In this document: positions 1 through 7,914 of the stretch, in pieces
Numbering within the stretch: position 1 is the stretch's first letter
How the letters are laid out: every line of letters begins with the position of its first letter
Source of the DNA: Aquabacterium sp.
GTDB taxonomy: Bacteria > Pseudomonadota > Gammaproteobacteria > Burkholderiales > Burkholderiaceae_C
NCBI GenBank assembly: GCA_030654555.1
Contig: JAURXG010000277.1
Coordinates: 1 to 11,533, forward strand
Direction: 5' to 3'
Length of the DNA: 11,533 nt
The notes under the pieces: model-generated
The model's database searches: none
What the model saw: only the letters and a program-made list of their open reading frames with translations
What the model was told of the DNA's origin: nothing
Position numbers and translations under genes: made by a program

Positions 1-37
1 GGCGCGGCGCTAGGCAGTCGCGCCGCCTGCCAGGCGC

Positions 38-2656
38 TCAGCGGGCGGCGCGCCGCCGCCCACGCCGTGGCGCCGCGCGCCGGTGGGGCAGGCGGTAGTA
101 GCGCCGCTTGGTGAATTCGGTCGCGGCGGCATAGGCCACGACCACCAGCAGCATGCTGGCCACCAGCCCCGGCGGCAGGGCCACCAGTCCGAAGATGGCA
201 GCCACCGGCGCCACGGAGGGCAGCGCCAGCGCGATGCCCGCCACCAGCAGGGTTGTCACCCACAGCGTCGTGCCGGGCCGGCTGCGCCAGGCCGGCAGGT
301 GCGTGCGCAGCACCAGCACGACCACCAGCTCGGTGAGCAGCGACACGGTGAACCAGGCGGTCTGGAACTGCGCTTCGGTGGCATGGAACACCTTCAGCAG
401 CAACCCGAAGGTGAGCAGGTCGAAGACGGTGCTGGTCAGGCCGAACACCAGCATGTAGCGGCGCAGGTCACGCAGATCCCAGTGCTGCGCGGTGGCCAGG
501 CGCTCGGCATCGACGCGGTCCGACGAGATCGCGGCCGACGGCAGGTCCGACAGGAAGTTGTTCAGCAGGATCTGCTTGGCCGCCAGCGGCAGGAACGGCA
601 GCAGCGGGGCGGCCAGCGCCATGCTGACCATGTTGCCGAAGTTGGCGCTGGTGGTGATGCCGATGTACTTGAGCGTGTTGGCGAAGGTGCGGCGGCCCTC
701 CTCCACGCCCTGGCACAGCACGTCGAGGTCGGGTTTGAGCAGCACCACGTCGGCGCTGTCGCGCGCCACGTCCACCGCACCGTCGACCGAGATGCCGACG
801 TCGGCGGCGTGCAGCGCGGGCGCGTCGTTGATGCCGTCGCCGAGGTAGCCCACGCCGCGGCCCACATGCTGCAGCGCCCGCACGATGCGCTCCTTGTGCT
901 GCGGGTCGACCTCGACGAACAGCGTGGTCCGCTGTACGCGGTGCCACAACGCCTCGTCCTTCATGCCGTCGATCTCATCGCCGGTGAGCAGCGCCCGCGC
1001 GTCCAGGCCAACGCGCTCGGCGACATGCGCCGCCACGAAGCGGTTGTCGCCGGTGACCACCTTGATGGTGATGCTCAGCGCGGCCAGTCGCTGCAGGGTG
1101 GCCCGCGCGGTGGCCTTGGGCGGATCGAGGAAGCGCAGGAAGCCGACGAAACACATGCCGGCCTCGTCGTCGCGCGTGCAGGTGGCACGCGGCTCGAGGC
1201 GGCGCGTGGCCAGTGCCAGCACGCGCAACCCCTGGCGACCCTGATCGCGGAACGCCTGCGTCAGGCGCGCCCGCGCCGCGTCGTCCAGCGGCACCTCGGC
1301 CGCGCCCTGCGCCAGCGTGGTGCACACCGCCAGCACGTTGTCGAACGCGCCTTTGGTGATGAGCCAGTGCGGCCCGCCAGCCTCGGGGGCCACGACGATG
1401 CTCAGCCGCTTGCGCATGAAGTCGTACGGGATCTCGTCGACCTTGCGCTGGCCCTGGGTGGCCAGCCCGGCCGATTCGCCGGCAGACACCAGCGCGGCAT
1501 CCAGCGGGTTGTCGATGCCGGTCTCGAACGCGGCGTTCAGGTAGGCCAGGCGCAGGGCCTCGGCCGACGCATTGCCCTCCGGATCGGTGGCGGCGTCGAG
1601 CACCATCGTGCCCTCGGTGAGCGTGCCGGTCTTGTCGGTGCACAGCACGTCCATGCTGCCCAGGTTCTCGATCGCCTCGAGGTGGCGCACGATCACGCCG
1701 CGCTGCGCCATGCGCCGCGCACCCGCCGACAGCGTGACGCTGACGATGGCCGGCAGCAGCTCGGGCGACAGGCCCACCGCCAGCGCGACGGCGAACAGCA
1801 TCGACTCGATCCACGGCCGCCCCAGCCACTGGTTGACGATCAGCGTGAACAGCACCATCACCACCATCACGCGCAGCAGCAGCACGCCGAACTGCTGCAC
1901 GCCCCGCGCGAACTCGGTCTCGGGCGGGGCGCTGCGCAGGCGCTGCGCCACGGCGCCGAAGGCCGTGTGCTCGCCGGTGTGCACCACCAGCACGGTGGCC
2001 GTGCCGCTGCGCACCGAGGTGCCCAGGTAGACCGCGTTGATGCGGCGCGCCAGCGGGGTGTCGACGGGCAGTTGGCCGGGCTGCTTTTCCACCGGGAACG
2101 ATTCACCGGTGAGGCTGGCCTCGCTGACCAGGAAATCCCGCGCCTCCAGCACCAGGCCGTCGGCCGGCACCAGGTGGCCGGCGGCCAGCTCGATGAGGTC
2201 GCCGGCCACCAGGTCGCGCGTGGGCCGCAGGCACAGCGCCTCGTCGCGCCACACCCGCGCGGTCAGGGCCAGCCGCCCGCGCAGCTGGGCCACCGCGTTC
2301 GACGCGCGGGTCTCCTGCAGGAAGCCCAGCCCGCTGCTGCCCAGCACCACCACCAGGATGATGGCCGCGTCGAGCCAGTCGCGCAGCAGCGCCGACACCA
2401 GGCCCCCGAACACCAGGATCAGCACCAGCGGGCTCTTGAACTGCCGCAGCAGCAAGCGCGCCAGGCTGGCGGCGGGTTCCTCGTCGATCGCGTTGGGCCC
2501 GTCGCGCAGCAGGCGCTTGGCCGCCTCGCCCGACGACAGGCCTTGCCGGCTGCTGCGCAAGGCGTCGAGCAGGGCGGCCGGCTCGCGGCTCCAGAAGGCC
2601 GCCTCGGGCGCAGCGACGGGCGCGTTGGCGTCAGGCGGGGGCGGGCGGCTGGCCAT
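38..2656 (-). CDS. mgtA: Magnesium-translocating P-type ATPase (MgtA-like)
   Basis: Inner-membrane P-type ATPase of 872 residues, the usual length for MgtA/MgtB, predicted to import Mg2+ at the cost of ATP. Visible motifs in order: cation-ATPase N-terminal segment (about 25-90); TGES of the actuator domain (183-186); membrane segment M4 with SPELLP (297-302); phosphorylation motif DKTGTLT with the phosphorylated Asp at 341; KGA of the nucleotide-binding domain (435-437); TGDN (535-538); GDGINDAP (606-613); then several hydrophobic segments to about 845 and a basic Arg-rich tail. The stretch from VGLSPEL through RHLEAIENLGSMDVLCTDKT and the LNNFLSDLPS...DRVD segment resemble MgtA-type (P3B) pumps rather than Ca2+ or K+ pumps. 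The reading frame stays open upstream to 3283, but that part is antisense-type shadow over the kinase gene. The ATG at 2656 begins the recognisable protein; its ribosome binding site is weak. It lies 119 bases after the kinase and may be co-transcribed with it. Mg2+ specificity is inferred from family resemblance. Confidence 0.92.
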   Translation of the reverse strand: MASRPPPPDANAPVAAPEAAFWSREPAALLDALRSSRQGLSSGEAAKRLLRDGPNAIDEEPAASLARLLLRQFKSPLVLILVFGGLVSALLRDWLDAAIILVVVLGSSGLGFLQETRASNAVAQLRGRLALTARVWRDEALCLRPTRDLVAGDLIELAAGHLVPADGLVLEARDFLVSEASLTGESFPVEKQPGQLPVDTPLARRINAVYLGTSVRSGTATVLVVHTGEHTAFGAVAQRLRSAPPETEFARGVQQFGVLLLRVMVVMVLFTLIVNQWLGRPWIESMLFAVALAVGLSPELLPAIVSVTLSAGARRMAQRGVIVRHLEAIENLGSMDVLCTDKTGTLTEGTMVLDAATDPEGNASAEALRLAYLNAAFETGIDNPLDAALVSAGESAGLATQGQRKVDEIPYDFMRKRLSIVVAPEAGGPHWLITKGAFDNVLAVCTTLAQGAAEVPLDDAARARLTQAFRDQGRQGLRVLALATRRLEPRATCTRDDEAGMCFVGFLRFLDPPKATARATLQRLAALSITIKVVTGDNRFVAAHVAERVGLDARALLTGDEIDGMKDEALWHRVQRTTLFVEVDPQHKERIVRALQHVGRGVGYLGDGINDAPALHAADVGISVDGAVDVARDSADVVLLKPDLDVLCQGVEEGRRTFANTLKYIGITTSANFGNMVSMALAAPLLPFLPLAAKQILLNNFLSDLPSAAISSDRVDAERLATAQHWDLRDLRRYMLVFGLTSTVFDLLTFGLLLKVFHATEAQFQTAWFTVSLLTELVVVLVLRTHLPAWRSRPGTTLWVTTLLVAGIALALPSVAPVAAIFGLVALPPGLVASMLLVVVAYAAATEFTKRRYYRLPHRRAAPRRGRRRAAR

Positions 2657-2746
2657 GGGCTCGGTTCCGGTGCGCGGCGCCGGGCAGCGCCATGCGCGCC
2701 GGCCCCTGCCGCAACCTCGCCATTCTGCGCCGCCCGGGGGCCGTCG

Positions 2747-2765
2747 GCCGCGCCAGCGGCGCGGC
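2747..2765 (-). terminator. Hairpin just after the AmgK-like gene, possible terminator
   Basis: A perfect 8-base-pair stem (GCCGCGCC / GGCGCGGC) with a 3-base loop begins 10 bases after the stop codon of the kinase, on the minus strand before mgtA. It has no T tract, so it could be an attenuator, an mRNA-stabilising stem or chance in GC-rich DNA. If it terminates, mgtA needs its own promoter in the remaining 90 bases, where only weak matches are seen. Confidence 0.35.
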
Positions 2766-2775
2766 AATGCCGGGA

Positions 2776-3882
2776 TCAGCGCAACGAGAACGCCGTGGTC
2801 GTCAGCGCGCCCGTCATCGGCTCGATCAGCCCGATCAGCGGCTTCAGATCGCGGTAGCGCAGCGCCACCTTGGTGGCGTAGGCGAAGAAGCGCGGCAGGT
2901 CGGCGGCGTAGGCGGGTTTGCCGTCGCGGTGCTTCAGGCGGCTGAAGATGCCCAGGATCTTCAGGTGGCGCTGCAGGCCCATCCACTCGATCGCGCGCCA
3001 GCATTCGCCGAAGTCGCTGGCCATCGGGTGTTCGCCCAACACGCCGGCCGCACGCGCCTGCTGCCACCAGCGCGCGGCCCAGTCGATCTCCTGGTCTTCT
3101 TCCCACGAGTGGAAGGCGTCGCGCAGCAGCGAGGCGATGTCGTAGGTCACCGGGCCGAACACCGCGTCCTGGAAGTCCAGGATGCCCGGGTTGGGCTCGG
3201 CCATCATCAGGTTGCGCGGCATCCAGTCGCGGTGCACCGCCACGCGCGGTTGCGCCAGTGCGCTGGCCACCAGCACGTCGCAAAGCCTGGCCCAGGTGGC
3301 CTGCTGCTGGTCGGTCCAGGTGATGCCATATTCACGCGCCACGCACCAGTCGGGAAACAGCGCCAGCTCGCGGCGCAGCAGGGCGTCGTCGTAGGTCGGC
3401 AGGCCGGTGGCGTCGACCTGGCGCTGGAACTGCACCAGCGCGGTGACGGCGTCGCGCATCAGCCGGTCGGCCTCTGCGGGTGTGGCCTGCTGCAGCGCCT
3501 GCAGGTACAGCGCCGAGCCCAGATCGGCCAGCAGCACGAAGCCCTGCGCCTCGTCGGCGGCGAGCACCGCGGGGGCATGCAGGCCGGCGGCCTGGATGCG
3601 CCGCGCCACGTCGATGAACGGCCGCACGTCTTCCAGCGGCGGCGGCGCGTCCATCACGATGCGGCTGCTGCCGTCGGTGCCACGCACGCGCAGGTAGCGG
3701 CGGAAGCTGGCGTCGGCCGAGGCGGGCGCCAGCGTGGCCAGGTCCAGCCCCTGGGCCGACGCCAGCGGCGTGATCCAGCGCCAGAAGGCCGCCTCGCGCG
3801 CCGGGTCGGGCCAGGCGACCGCGGTGGAGGCACCGGACGCGGGCGCGTCGGCAGGCAGGGCGGCAGGCAGGGCAGGGGGCAT
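2776..3882 (-). CDS. amgK: AmgK-like anomeric MurNAc/GlcNAc kinase (APH-type phosphotransferase)
   Basis: Cytoplasmic sugar kinase of the aminoglycoside-phosphotransferase fold, 368 residues. AmgK phosphorylates the anomeric carbon of N-acetylmuramate (and GlcNAc) released from the cell wall, so that MurU can make UDP-MurNAc directly, bypassing fosfomycin-sensitive MurA. Visible signs: SFRRYLRV near residue 59, the N-lobe start; the catalytic loop HRDWMPRNLM with His217, Asp219 and Asn224; and LDFQDAVFGPVTYDIASLLRD, whose Asp236 is the metal-binding Asp of this fold. The C-terminal segment QRHLKILGIFSRL...RDGK is typical of this branch. Context supports the call: it is divergent from lptD, as amgK is in Pseudomonas. 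The partner murU is not next to it; an Mg2+ pump follows instead. The first 25 residues are Ala/Pro-rich with a short duplication, and no good ribosome binding site precedes the ATG at 3882, so the start is less sure than the function. A general APH-family kinase with another sugar substrate cannot be excluded. Confidence 0.85.
   Translation of the reverse strand: MPPALPAALPADAPASGASTAVAWPDPAREAAFWRWITPLASAQGLDLATLAPASADASFRRYLRVRGTDGSSRIVMDAPPPLEDVRPFIDVARRIQAAGLHAPAVLAADEAQGFVLLADLGSALYLQALQQATPAEADRLMRDAVTALVQFQRQVDATGLPTYDDALLRRELALFPDWCVAREYGITWTDQQQATWARLCDVLVASALAQPRVAVHRDWMPRNLMMAEPNPGILDFQDAVFGPVTYDIASLLRDAFHSWEEDQEIDWAARWWQQARAAGVLGEHPMASDFGECWRAIEWMGLQRHLKILGIFSRLKHRDGKPAYAADLPRFFAYATKVALRYRDLKPLIGLIEPMTGALTTTAFSLR
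3850..3873 (-). repeat. 12-base tandem duplication near the kinase start
   Basis: Two adjacent exact copies of GGCAGGCAGGGC (plus strand) encode Ala-Leu-Pro-Ala twice in the Ala/Pro-rich N-terminus of the AmgK-like protein (residues 4-11). This is probably replication slippage. It lies outside the kinase fold and is in frame, so it should not disturb function. Confidence 0.7.
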
Positions 3883-3980
3883 GGCGGGGCGTGGTGGAAC
3901 GTGGCTGAGGGCGTGCGGTGGGGTGGTGCGCCGGCGCAGGCAGCGCCGTCGGGCCGGGCCGCCCGGGACGGGGGCTCATG

Positions 3981-3986
3981 GATAAT
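3981..3986 (+). promoter_or_regulatory. Candidate -10 element for lptD-surA
   Basis: GATAAT matches the sigma70 -10 consensus at 5 of 6 positions, in a locally AT-rich island of the otherwise very GC-rich divergent spacer. It would place the transcript start about 90 bases before lptD. No recognisable -35 hexamer lies 16-18 bases upstream, so the call rests on the -10 alone. Confidence 0.35.
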
Positions 3987-3992
3987 CCGCCG

Positions 3993-3998
3993 ATTCTA
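3993..3998 (-). promoter_or_regulatory. Candidate -10 element for amgK-mgtA
   Basis: Read on the minus strand this is TAGAAT, 5 of 6 to the -10 consensus, only 6 bases from the opposite-strand GATAAT. Transcripts would start near 3986 and give amgK a leader of about 100 bases. No clear -35 hexamer is seen. The two -10 candidates are too close for both to be bound by RNA polymerase at once. Confidence 0.3.
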
Positions 3999-4084
3999 CG
4001 AACCGCAGGTCGGGCGGGCCTGCGCCACGGTGGCGCCGGCCGGCTGGCCGCCTCCACCCCGCCCCAGGCCCCAGCCTTTCATCC

Positions 4085-6427
4085 GTGCCAGCCGACTCCC
4101 GCGCCGCCCGTTGTCCCGATCACCGCCGCGCCCTGCTGGCGCTGGCGGTGGCCGCGCTGTTCGGCCAGGCCGGCGGCGGCGCCCGGGCCGCCGAGCCGCT
4201 GGTGCTGCAGCCCAGCACCACGCTGGCGCCGTCGCCGGGCGGTGACGACGCCCGCCAGCGGCCGATGATCCTGCGCGCCGACGAACTGCGCGTGCGGCCC
4301 GACCTGGACGTGGTGGCCGAGGGCCAGGTCGAGTTCCGCCGCGCCGGCACCGTGATCCGCGCCGAGCGCCTGAGCTACGACAGCCTGAGCGACACCGCCA
4401 CGGCGCGCGGCCAGGTCTTCGTCGGCCGCGACGGCGTGAGCTACCGCGGCCCCGAGCTGCAGCTGCAGGTGCAGCGCTTCGAGGGCTTCTTCCTGCAGCC
4501 CGAGTTCGAGTTCGAGGCGCTGGGCGCCGGCGGGCGCGCCGCGCGCATCGACTTTCTCGACAGCGCACGTGCCCGCGCCCACCAGGCCGTCTACACCAGC
4601 TGCCCGCGTGACGGTGGCGGCGAGCCCGACTGGCTGCTGCGCACCGACCGGGTCAAGCTCGATTTCGAGGCCAACGAGGGTGTGGCCGAAGGCGCGGTAT
4701 TGCAGTTCCTGGGCCTGCCCATCCTGGCGCTGCCGGTGTTGAGCTTTCCGCTCAGCGACGACCGCAAGAGCGGCTGGCTGCCACCCAGCATCGGGCTGGA
4801 CAGCCGCAGCGGTTTCGAGCTGGGTGTGCCCTACTACTGGAACATCGCGCCCAACCGCGACGCCACCTTCACGCCCACCGTGCTGACGCGCCGTGGGCTG
4901 GCGCTGGACAGCGAGTTCCGCTACCTCGAGCCGCAGCACGAGGGCCGGCTGCGCCTGCACCTGCTGCCGCAGGACCGCAGCGTCGGCCGCTCGCGCAACG
5001 CCTGGCAGGCCGACAACACCGGGCGGCTGTTCGGTGCGGTGGACTACCGCGCCAACATCCTGCGCGTGTCCGACGACAGCTACTGGAAGGACTTCCCGCA
5101 GATCGTGCCGTCGACCACGCCGCGCCTGCTGACGCAGGACGTGGCCGCCGAGCGGCTGCTGTCCACCGCGCTGGGGCCGATGACGGCCTATGCCCGGGTG
5201 CAGCGCTGGCAGGTGCTGCAGACCGGCAGCGGCGCCGACCTGATCGTGGCGCCCTACCAGCGCAGCCCGCAACTGGGCCTGCGGCTGGCGCCAGTGCTGC
5301 CGGCGGGGCTGCGTGCGTCGCTGCAGACCGAGGTCAACCGCTTCACGCTGACCCACGACACCGCCGACACCCAGCTGCCCACCGGCTGGCGCTGGCATGC
5401 ACTGGGCCAGCTGAGCCGGCCGTTCACCCGGCCGGGCGGCTGGGTGATACCGCGGCTCACGCTCAACGCGGCCAGCTACAGCTTCGAGCCGGCCGGCGGC
5501 GGCACGCAGCGTGCGTCGCGCGTGATCCCCACCGCCAGCTTCGACGCCGGCCTGGTGCTCGAGCGAGCCACCCAGTGGTTCGGCCGTGCGCAGCGCCAGA
5601 CGCTGGAGCCGCGCCTGCTGTACGTCAACACCCCCTACCGCGACCAGTCGGCGCTGCCCAACTTCGACGCTGCCGAGCGCGATTTCAACGCGGTGTCGAT
5701 CTACGCCGAGAACGCCTTCTCGGGCATCGACCGCGTCAGCGACGCGCACCAGCTGACCGCCGGTTTCACCACCCGGCTGGTGGATGCGGCCACCGGCGCC
5801 GAGACGCTGCGCCTGGGCCTGGCCCAGCGTTTCCGCCTGCGCGACCAGCGGGTGGTGCTCAGCGGCGACCCGCTGACGCAGCGCTTCTCCGATGTGCTGC
5901 TCGAGGGCGGCACCTCGGTCTTCAACCCGTGGAAGTTCGACGCCGCGCTGCAGTACAACCCCGACAGCCAGCGCGTGGTGCGCTCCATCGTCGGCGCGCG
6001 CTTCCAGCCCGGGCCGTTTCGCACGCTGTCGGCGGGTTACCGCCTGGCGCGTGGCCTGTCCGAGCAGGTCGAGCTGGGCTGGCAATGGCCGGTCTACAGC
6101 GGCAAGGCGCGGCCGGTGGGGGCGTCGGGCGGCTGCGGCGGCAAGCTGTATGCGGTGGGCCGGCTGAACTACAGCGTCAAGGACAGCCGCATGACCGATT
6201 CACTGGCCGGGCTGGAATACGACACCGGCTGCTGGATCGCCCGCATCGTCTCCGAACGGCTGTCCACGGGCCGCGCCGAAGCCACCACCCGGCTGCTGGT
6301 GCAGCTCGAGTTGGTGGGCCTGTCGCGCCTGGGTTCCAACCCGCTGCAGGTGTTGAAGGACAATATCCCCGGTTACCGGCTGCTGCGCGAGCCGCGTGGC
6401 ACCCCGTTCCCCACCTCCGAGCCATGA
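4085..6427 (+). CDS. lptD: LPS-assembly protein LptD (outer-membrane LPS translocon)
   Basis: Outer-membrane beta-barrel which, with the lipoprotein LptE, inserts lipopolysaccharide into the outer leaflet at the end of the Lpt bridge. 780 residues, close to the 784 of E. coli. Order: Sec signal peptide with basic DHRR, hydrophobic ALLALAVAALFG and cleavage near ARA-AEP (residue 35-36); periplasmic OstA/LptA-like jellyroll (about 60-165, MILRADELRV... to ...LQLQVQRFEGFF); then the barrel (about 200-770) with characteristic PILALPVLSFPLSDDRKSGWL and the C-terminal block GLEYDTGCWIARIVSERL. Mature cysteines are at 173, 684 and 716 only. The start is GTG at 4085: the frame is open back to an in-frame TAA at 3983, but no other ATG, GTG or TTG lies between, and the signal peptide begins right after it. 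No strong ribosome binding site is seen. The stop overlaps the surA start by four bases (ATGA), which suggests translational coupling. The gene is divergent from amgK, as in pseudomonads. Confidence 0.95.
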   Translation: MPADSRAARCPDHRRALLALAVAALFGQAGGGARAAEPLVLQPSTTLAPSPGGDDARQRPMILRADELRVRPDLDVVAEGQVEFRRAGTVIRAERLSYDSLSDTATARGQVFVGRDGVSYRGPELQLQVQRFEGFFLQPEFEFEALGAGGRAARIDFLDSARARAHQAVYTSCPRDGGGEPDWLLRTDRVKLDFEANEGVAEGAVLQFLGLPILALPVLSFPLSDDRKSGWLPPSIGLDSRSGFELGVPYYWNIAPNRDATFTPTVLTRRGLALDSEFRYLEPQHEGRLRLHLLPQDRSVGRSRNAWQADNTGRLFGAVDYRANILRVSDDSYWKDFPQIVPSTTPRLLTQDVAAERLLSTALGPMTAYARVQRWQVLQTGSGADLIVAPYQRSPQLGLRLAPVLPAGLRASLQTEVNRFTLTHDTADTQLPTGWRWHALGQLSRPFTRPGGWVIPRLTLNAASYSFEPAGGGTQRASRVIPTASFDAGLVLERATQWFGRAQRQTLEPRLLYVNTPYRDQSALPNFDAAERDFNAVSIYAENAFSGIDRVSDAHQLTAGFTTRLVDAATGAETLRLGLAQRFRLRDQRVVLSGDPLTQRFSDVLLEGGTSVFNPWKFDAALQYNPDSQRVVRSIVGARFQPGPFRTLSAGYRLARGLSEQVELGWQWPVYSGKARPVGASGGCGGKLYAVGRLNYSVKDSRMTDSLAGLEYDTGCWIARIVSERLSTGRAEATTRLLVQLELVGLSRLGSNPLQVLKDNIPGYRLLREPRGTPFPTSEP

Positions 6428-7773
6428 CCCACCTCCCCAATTCAAAGCGCCGGCACCGCCCGTTCTCGGCCGTGGCAGCGGCGCTGGCCCTGGCGGCCGG
6501 CATGGCCGGCGGCTTGGCCCAGGCCCAGCCCGCCGCGGCGCGCGCCAACCGCAGCGCCGACTTCATCGTGGCCGTGGTCAACACCGAGCTGGTCACCTCG
6601 GTCGAACTGGCCCAGCGCATCGAGCGCATCACCGCCGAGGCGCGCCGCGGCGGCGCCACGCTGCCCGATCCGGCGGCGCTGCGCCAGCAGGTGCTCGATG
6701 CGCTGATCGACGAGCGGGTGCAGATCACCTACGCCCGCGAGACTGGGCAGAAGGTGGACGATGCCGACGTCGACCGCGCCATCGCCAACATCGCCGCGCA
6801 GAACCAGATCACCGTGCCGCAGCTGCGCGAGCGCCTGCGCGCCGATGGCATGGACATGGCGCGTTTTCGCGCCAACCTGCGCGACCAGGTGCTGCTCGAG
6901 CGCGTGCGCGAGCGCGAAGTGGCGTCGCGCATCCGCATCTCCGACGCCGACGTCGACCGCCTGCTCGAGGAGCGGCGCGCCAAGAGCAGCGGTGCGGCGC
7001 AGATCAACGTGGCGCAGATCCTGGTCACCGTGCCCGATGGCGCCGGCGCCGACGTGGTGGCCCAGCGCCAGGCCCGGGCGGCGCAGGCGCTGGCCCGGGT
7101 GAAGGCCGGCGAGGATTTCTCGAAGGTGGCGCGCGAATTCAGCGAAGACCCCAACCGCGAAGCCGGTGGTGAGCTGGGCATGCGCCCGGCCGACCGGCTG
7201 CCCGACCTGTTCGTCGAAGCGGTCAAGCCGCTGGCCGTGGGCCAGGTCACCGACCAGCCGCTGCGCAGCGCGGCGGGCTTCCACATCCTCAAGCTGGTCG
7301 ATCGCCAGGGCGACGATCCGTTCAAGGTGACGCAGACGCGGGCGCGCCACATCCTGCTGCGCGCGGCCGATCGGGCCCAGGCGCCGCTGGTGGCGCAGCG
7401 CCTGGGCACGCTGCGCCAGCAGATCGAGCGCGGCGAGAAGAAGTTCGACGAGGTCGCCCGCGAGATCTCCGAAGACGCCAGCGCGCCCAGTGGCGGCGAT
7501 CTGGGCTGGGCCTCGCCCGGCAACTTCGTGCCCGAGTTCGAAGAGGCGATGAACCGGCTGCCGCTGGGCGGCATCTCGCCGCCGGTGGCCTCGCGCTTCG
7601 GCGTGCACCTGATCCAGGTGCTCGAGCGGCGCAGCGCCCAAGTCGACCCCAAGGAAGTGCGCGAGCAGGCCCGCAACCAGCTGCGCGAGGCCAAGTTCGA
7701 GCCCACCTACCAGGATTGGGCCAAGGAACTGCGGCTGCGCGCCTACATCGAGCTGCGCGAGCCGCCGCTCTGA
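6424..7773 (+). CDS. surA: Periplasmic chaperone and peptidyl-prolyl isomerase SurA
   Basis: Periplasmic chaperone that carries unfolded outer-membrane proteins, LptD among them, to the BAM complex. 449 residues (E. coli 428). Basic N-terminus KRRHR followed by a hydrophobic stretch and a signal cleavage near AQA-QP (residue 34-35). The SurA N-domain (about 45-175) starts FIVAVVNTELVTSVELAQRI. Two parvulin domains follow: the first at about 192-293 (INVAQILV... to ...GFHILKLVDR), the second at about 304-402 (QTRARHILL... to ...GVHLIQVLERR) with GGDLGWASPGNFVPEFEEAM. A short C-terminal helix completes the chaperone core. The reading frame extends further upstream, but that stretch lies over lptD; the ATG at 6424 overlapping the lptD stop gives a complete signal peptide. 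No separate promoter is evident, so expression with lptD is expected. The stop codon is also the first triplet of the downstream repeat. Confidence 0.95.
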   Translation: MTHLPNSKRRHRPFSAVAAALALAAGMAGGLAQAQPAAARANRSADFIVAVVNTELVTSVELAQRIERITAEARRGGATLPDPAALRQQVLDALIDERVQITYARETGQKVDDADVDRAIANIAAQNQITVPQLRERLRADGMDMARFRANLRDQVLLERVREREVASRIRISDADVDRLLEERRAKSSGAAQINVAQILVTVPDGAGADVVAQRQARAAQALARVKAGEDFSKVAREFSEDPNREAGGELGMRPADRLPDLFVEAVKPLAVGQVTDQPLRSAAGFHILKLVDRQGDDPFKVTQTRARHILLRAADRAQAPLVAQRLGTLRQQIERGEKKFDEVAREISEDASAPSGGDLGWASPGNFVPEFEEAMNRLPLGGISPPVASRFGVHLIQVLERRSAQVDPKEVREQARNQLREAKFEPTYQDWAKELRLRAYIELREPPL

Positions 7774-7865
7774 ATTTGACCCCCCCCCGAAGCGCCTTCG
7801 GCGCCTCCCCCCCAGGGAGGCGGCCCCAGCGGACCGGCAGCGCCGCATCCGCGGCGCCCGCTGGC
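7771..7865 (+). repeat. Structured intergenic repeat, copy A
   Basis: About 95 bases that match, in the opposite orientation, the segment 8721-8813. Shared blocks in order: TGAAYTTG, a C run, GAAGCGCCT, CGGCGCC, a C run, GGCGGCCCCAG, CCGGC and CGGCGCCCGCTGG. It folds into three consecutive hairpins: GCGCC/GGCGC with loop TTC; CGCCTCCC/GGGAGGCG (about 7803-7823); and CCAGCGG/CCGCTGG (7826-7832 with 7858-7864) enclosing a perfect 7-base-pair stem GCGCCGC/GCGGCGC (7840-7846 with 7851-7857). The first triplet is the TGA of surA. It probably acts as a 3'-end element (termination or mRNA stability). I recall similar C-run/GAAGCGCC repeats in Burkholderiales genomes, but this was not checked. Confidence 0.75.
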
Positions 7866-7880
7866 GGGCAACGGCGTCAT

Positions 7881-7914
7881 GCGCCCACGATCGCGCCCTG
7901 CGCGATGGGGGCGC
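7881..7914 (+). promoter_or_regulatory. Hairpin covering the rsmA ribosome binding site
   Basis: GCGCCC (7881-7886) pairs with GGGCGC (7909-7914), and inside it ATCGCGC (7890-7896) pairs with GCGCGAT (7900-7906) around a CCT loop, with a small 3-by-2 internal loop. The only purine-rich Shine-Dalgarno candidate of rsmA, the G run at 7907-7911, is largely inside the outer stem, five to eight bases before the ATG. If the hairpin forms in the mRNA it would lower rsmA translation. Its effect is inferred from base pairing alone. Confidence 0.45.

Noticed and set aside
13..31. Short inverted repeat GGCAG/CTGCC downstream of mgtA as a terminator
   Set aside because: The stem has only five pairs with a nine-base loop and no T tract, and the window ends there. 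It is not distinguishable from chance in this GC-rich DNA.
83..2857. Very long plus-strand open frame (924 codons) opposite mgtA
   Set aside because: It is the antisense of a clearly recognised P-type ATPase. Its product is low-complexity, rich in His, Gln, Arg and Gly, with no domain, as expected from GC-rich codon mirroring.
2657..3283. Upstream extension of the mgtA frame
   Set aside because: It would overlap the kinase gene in another frame and add about 209 Arg/Gly-rich residues unknown in the family. The family N-terminus begins after the ATG at 2656.
4079..6085. 668-codon minus-strand open frame opposite lptD
   Set aside because: Same mirror effect. The translation is repetitive Gln/Ala/Gly/Val without recognisable motifs, while lptD on the plus strand has full family signatures.
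5575..6423. Upstream extension of the surA frame
   Set aside because: It overlaps lptD out of frame and would bury the SurA signal peptide; the product is low-complexity.
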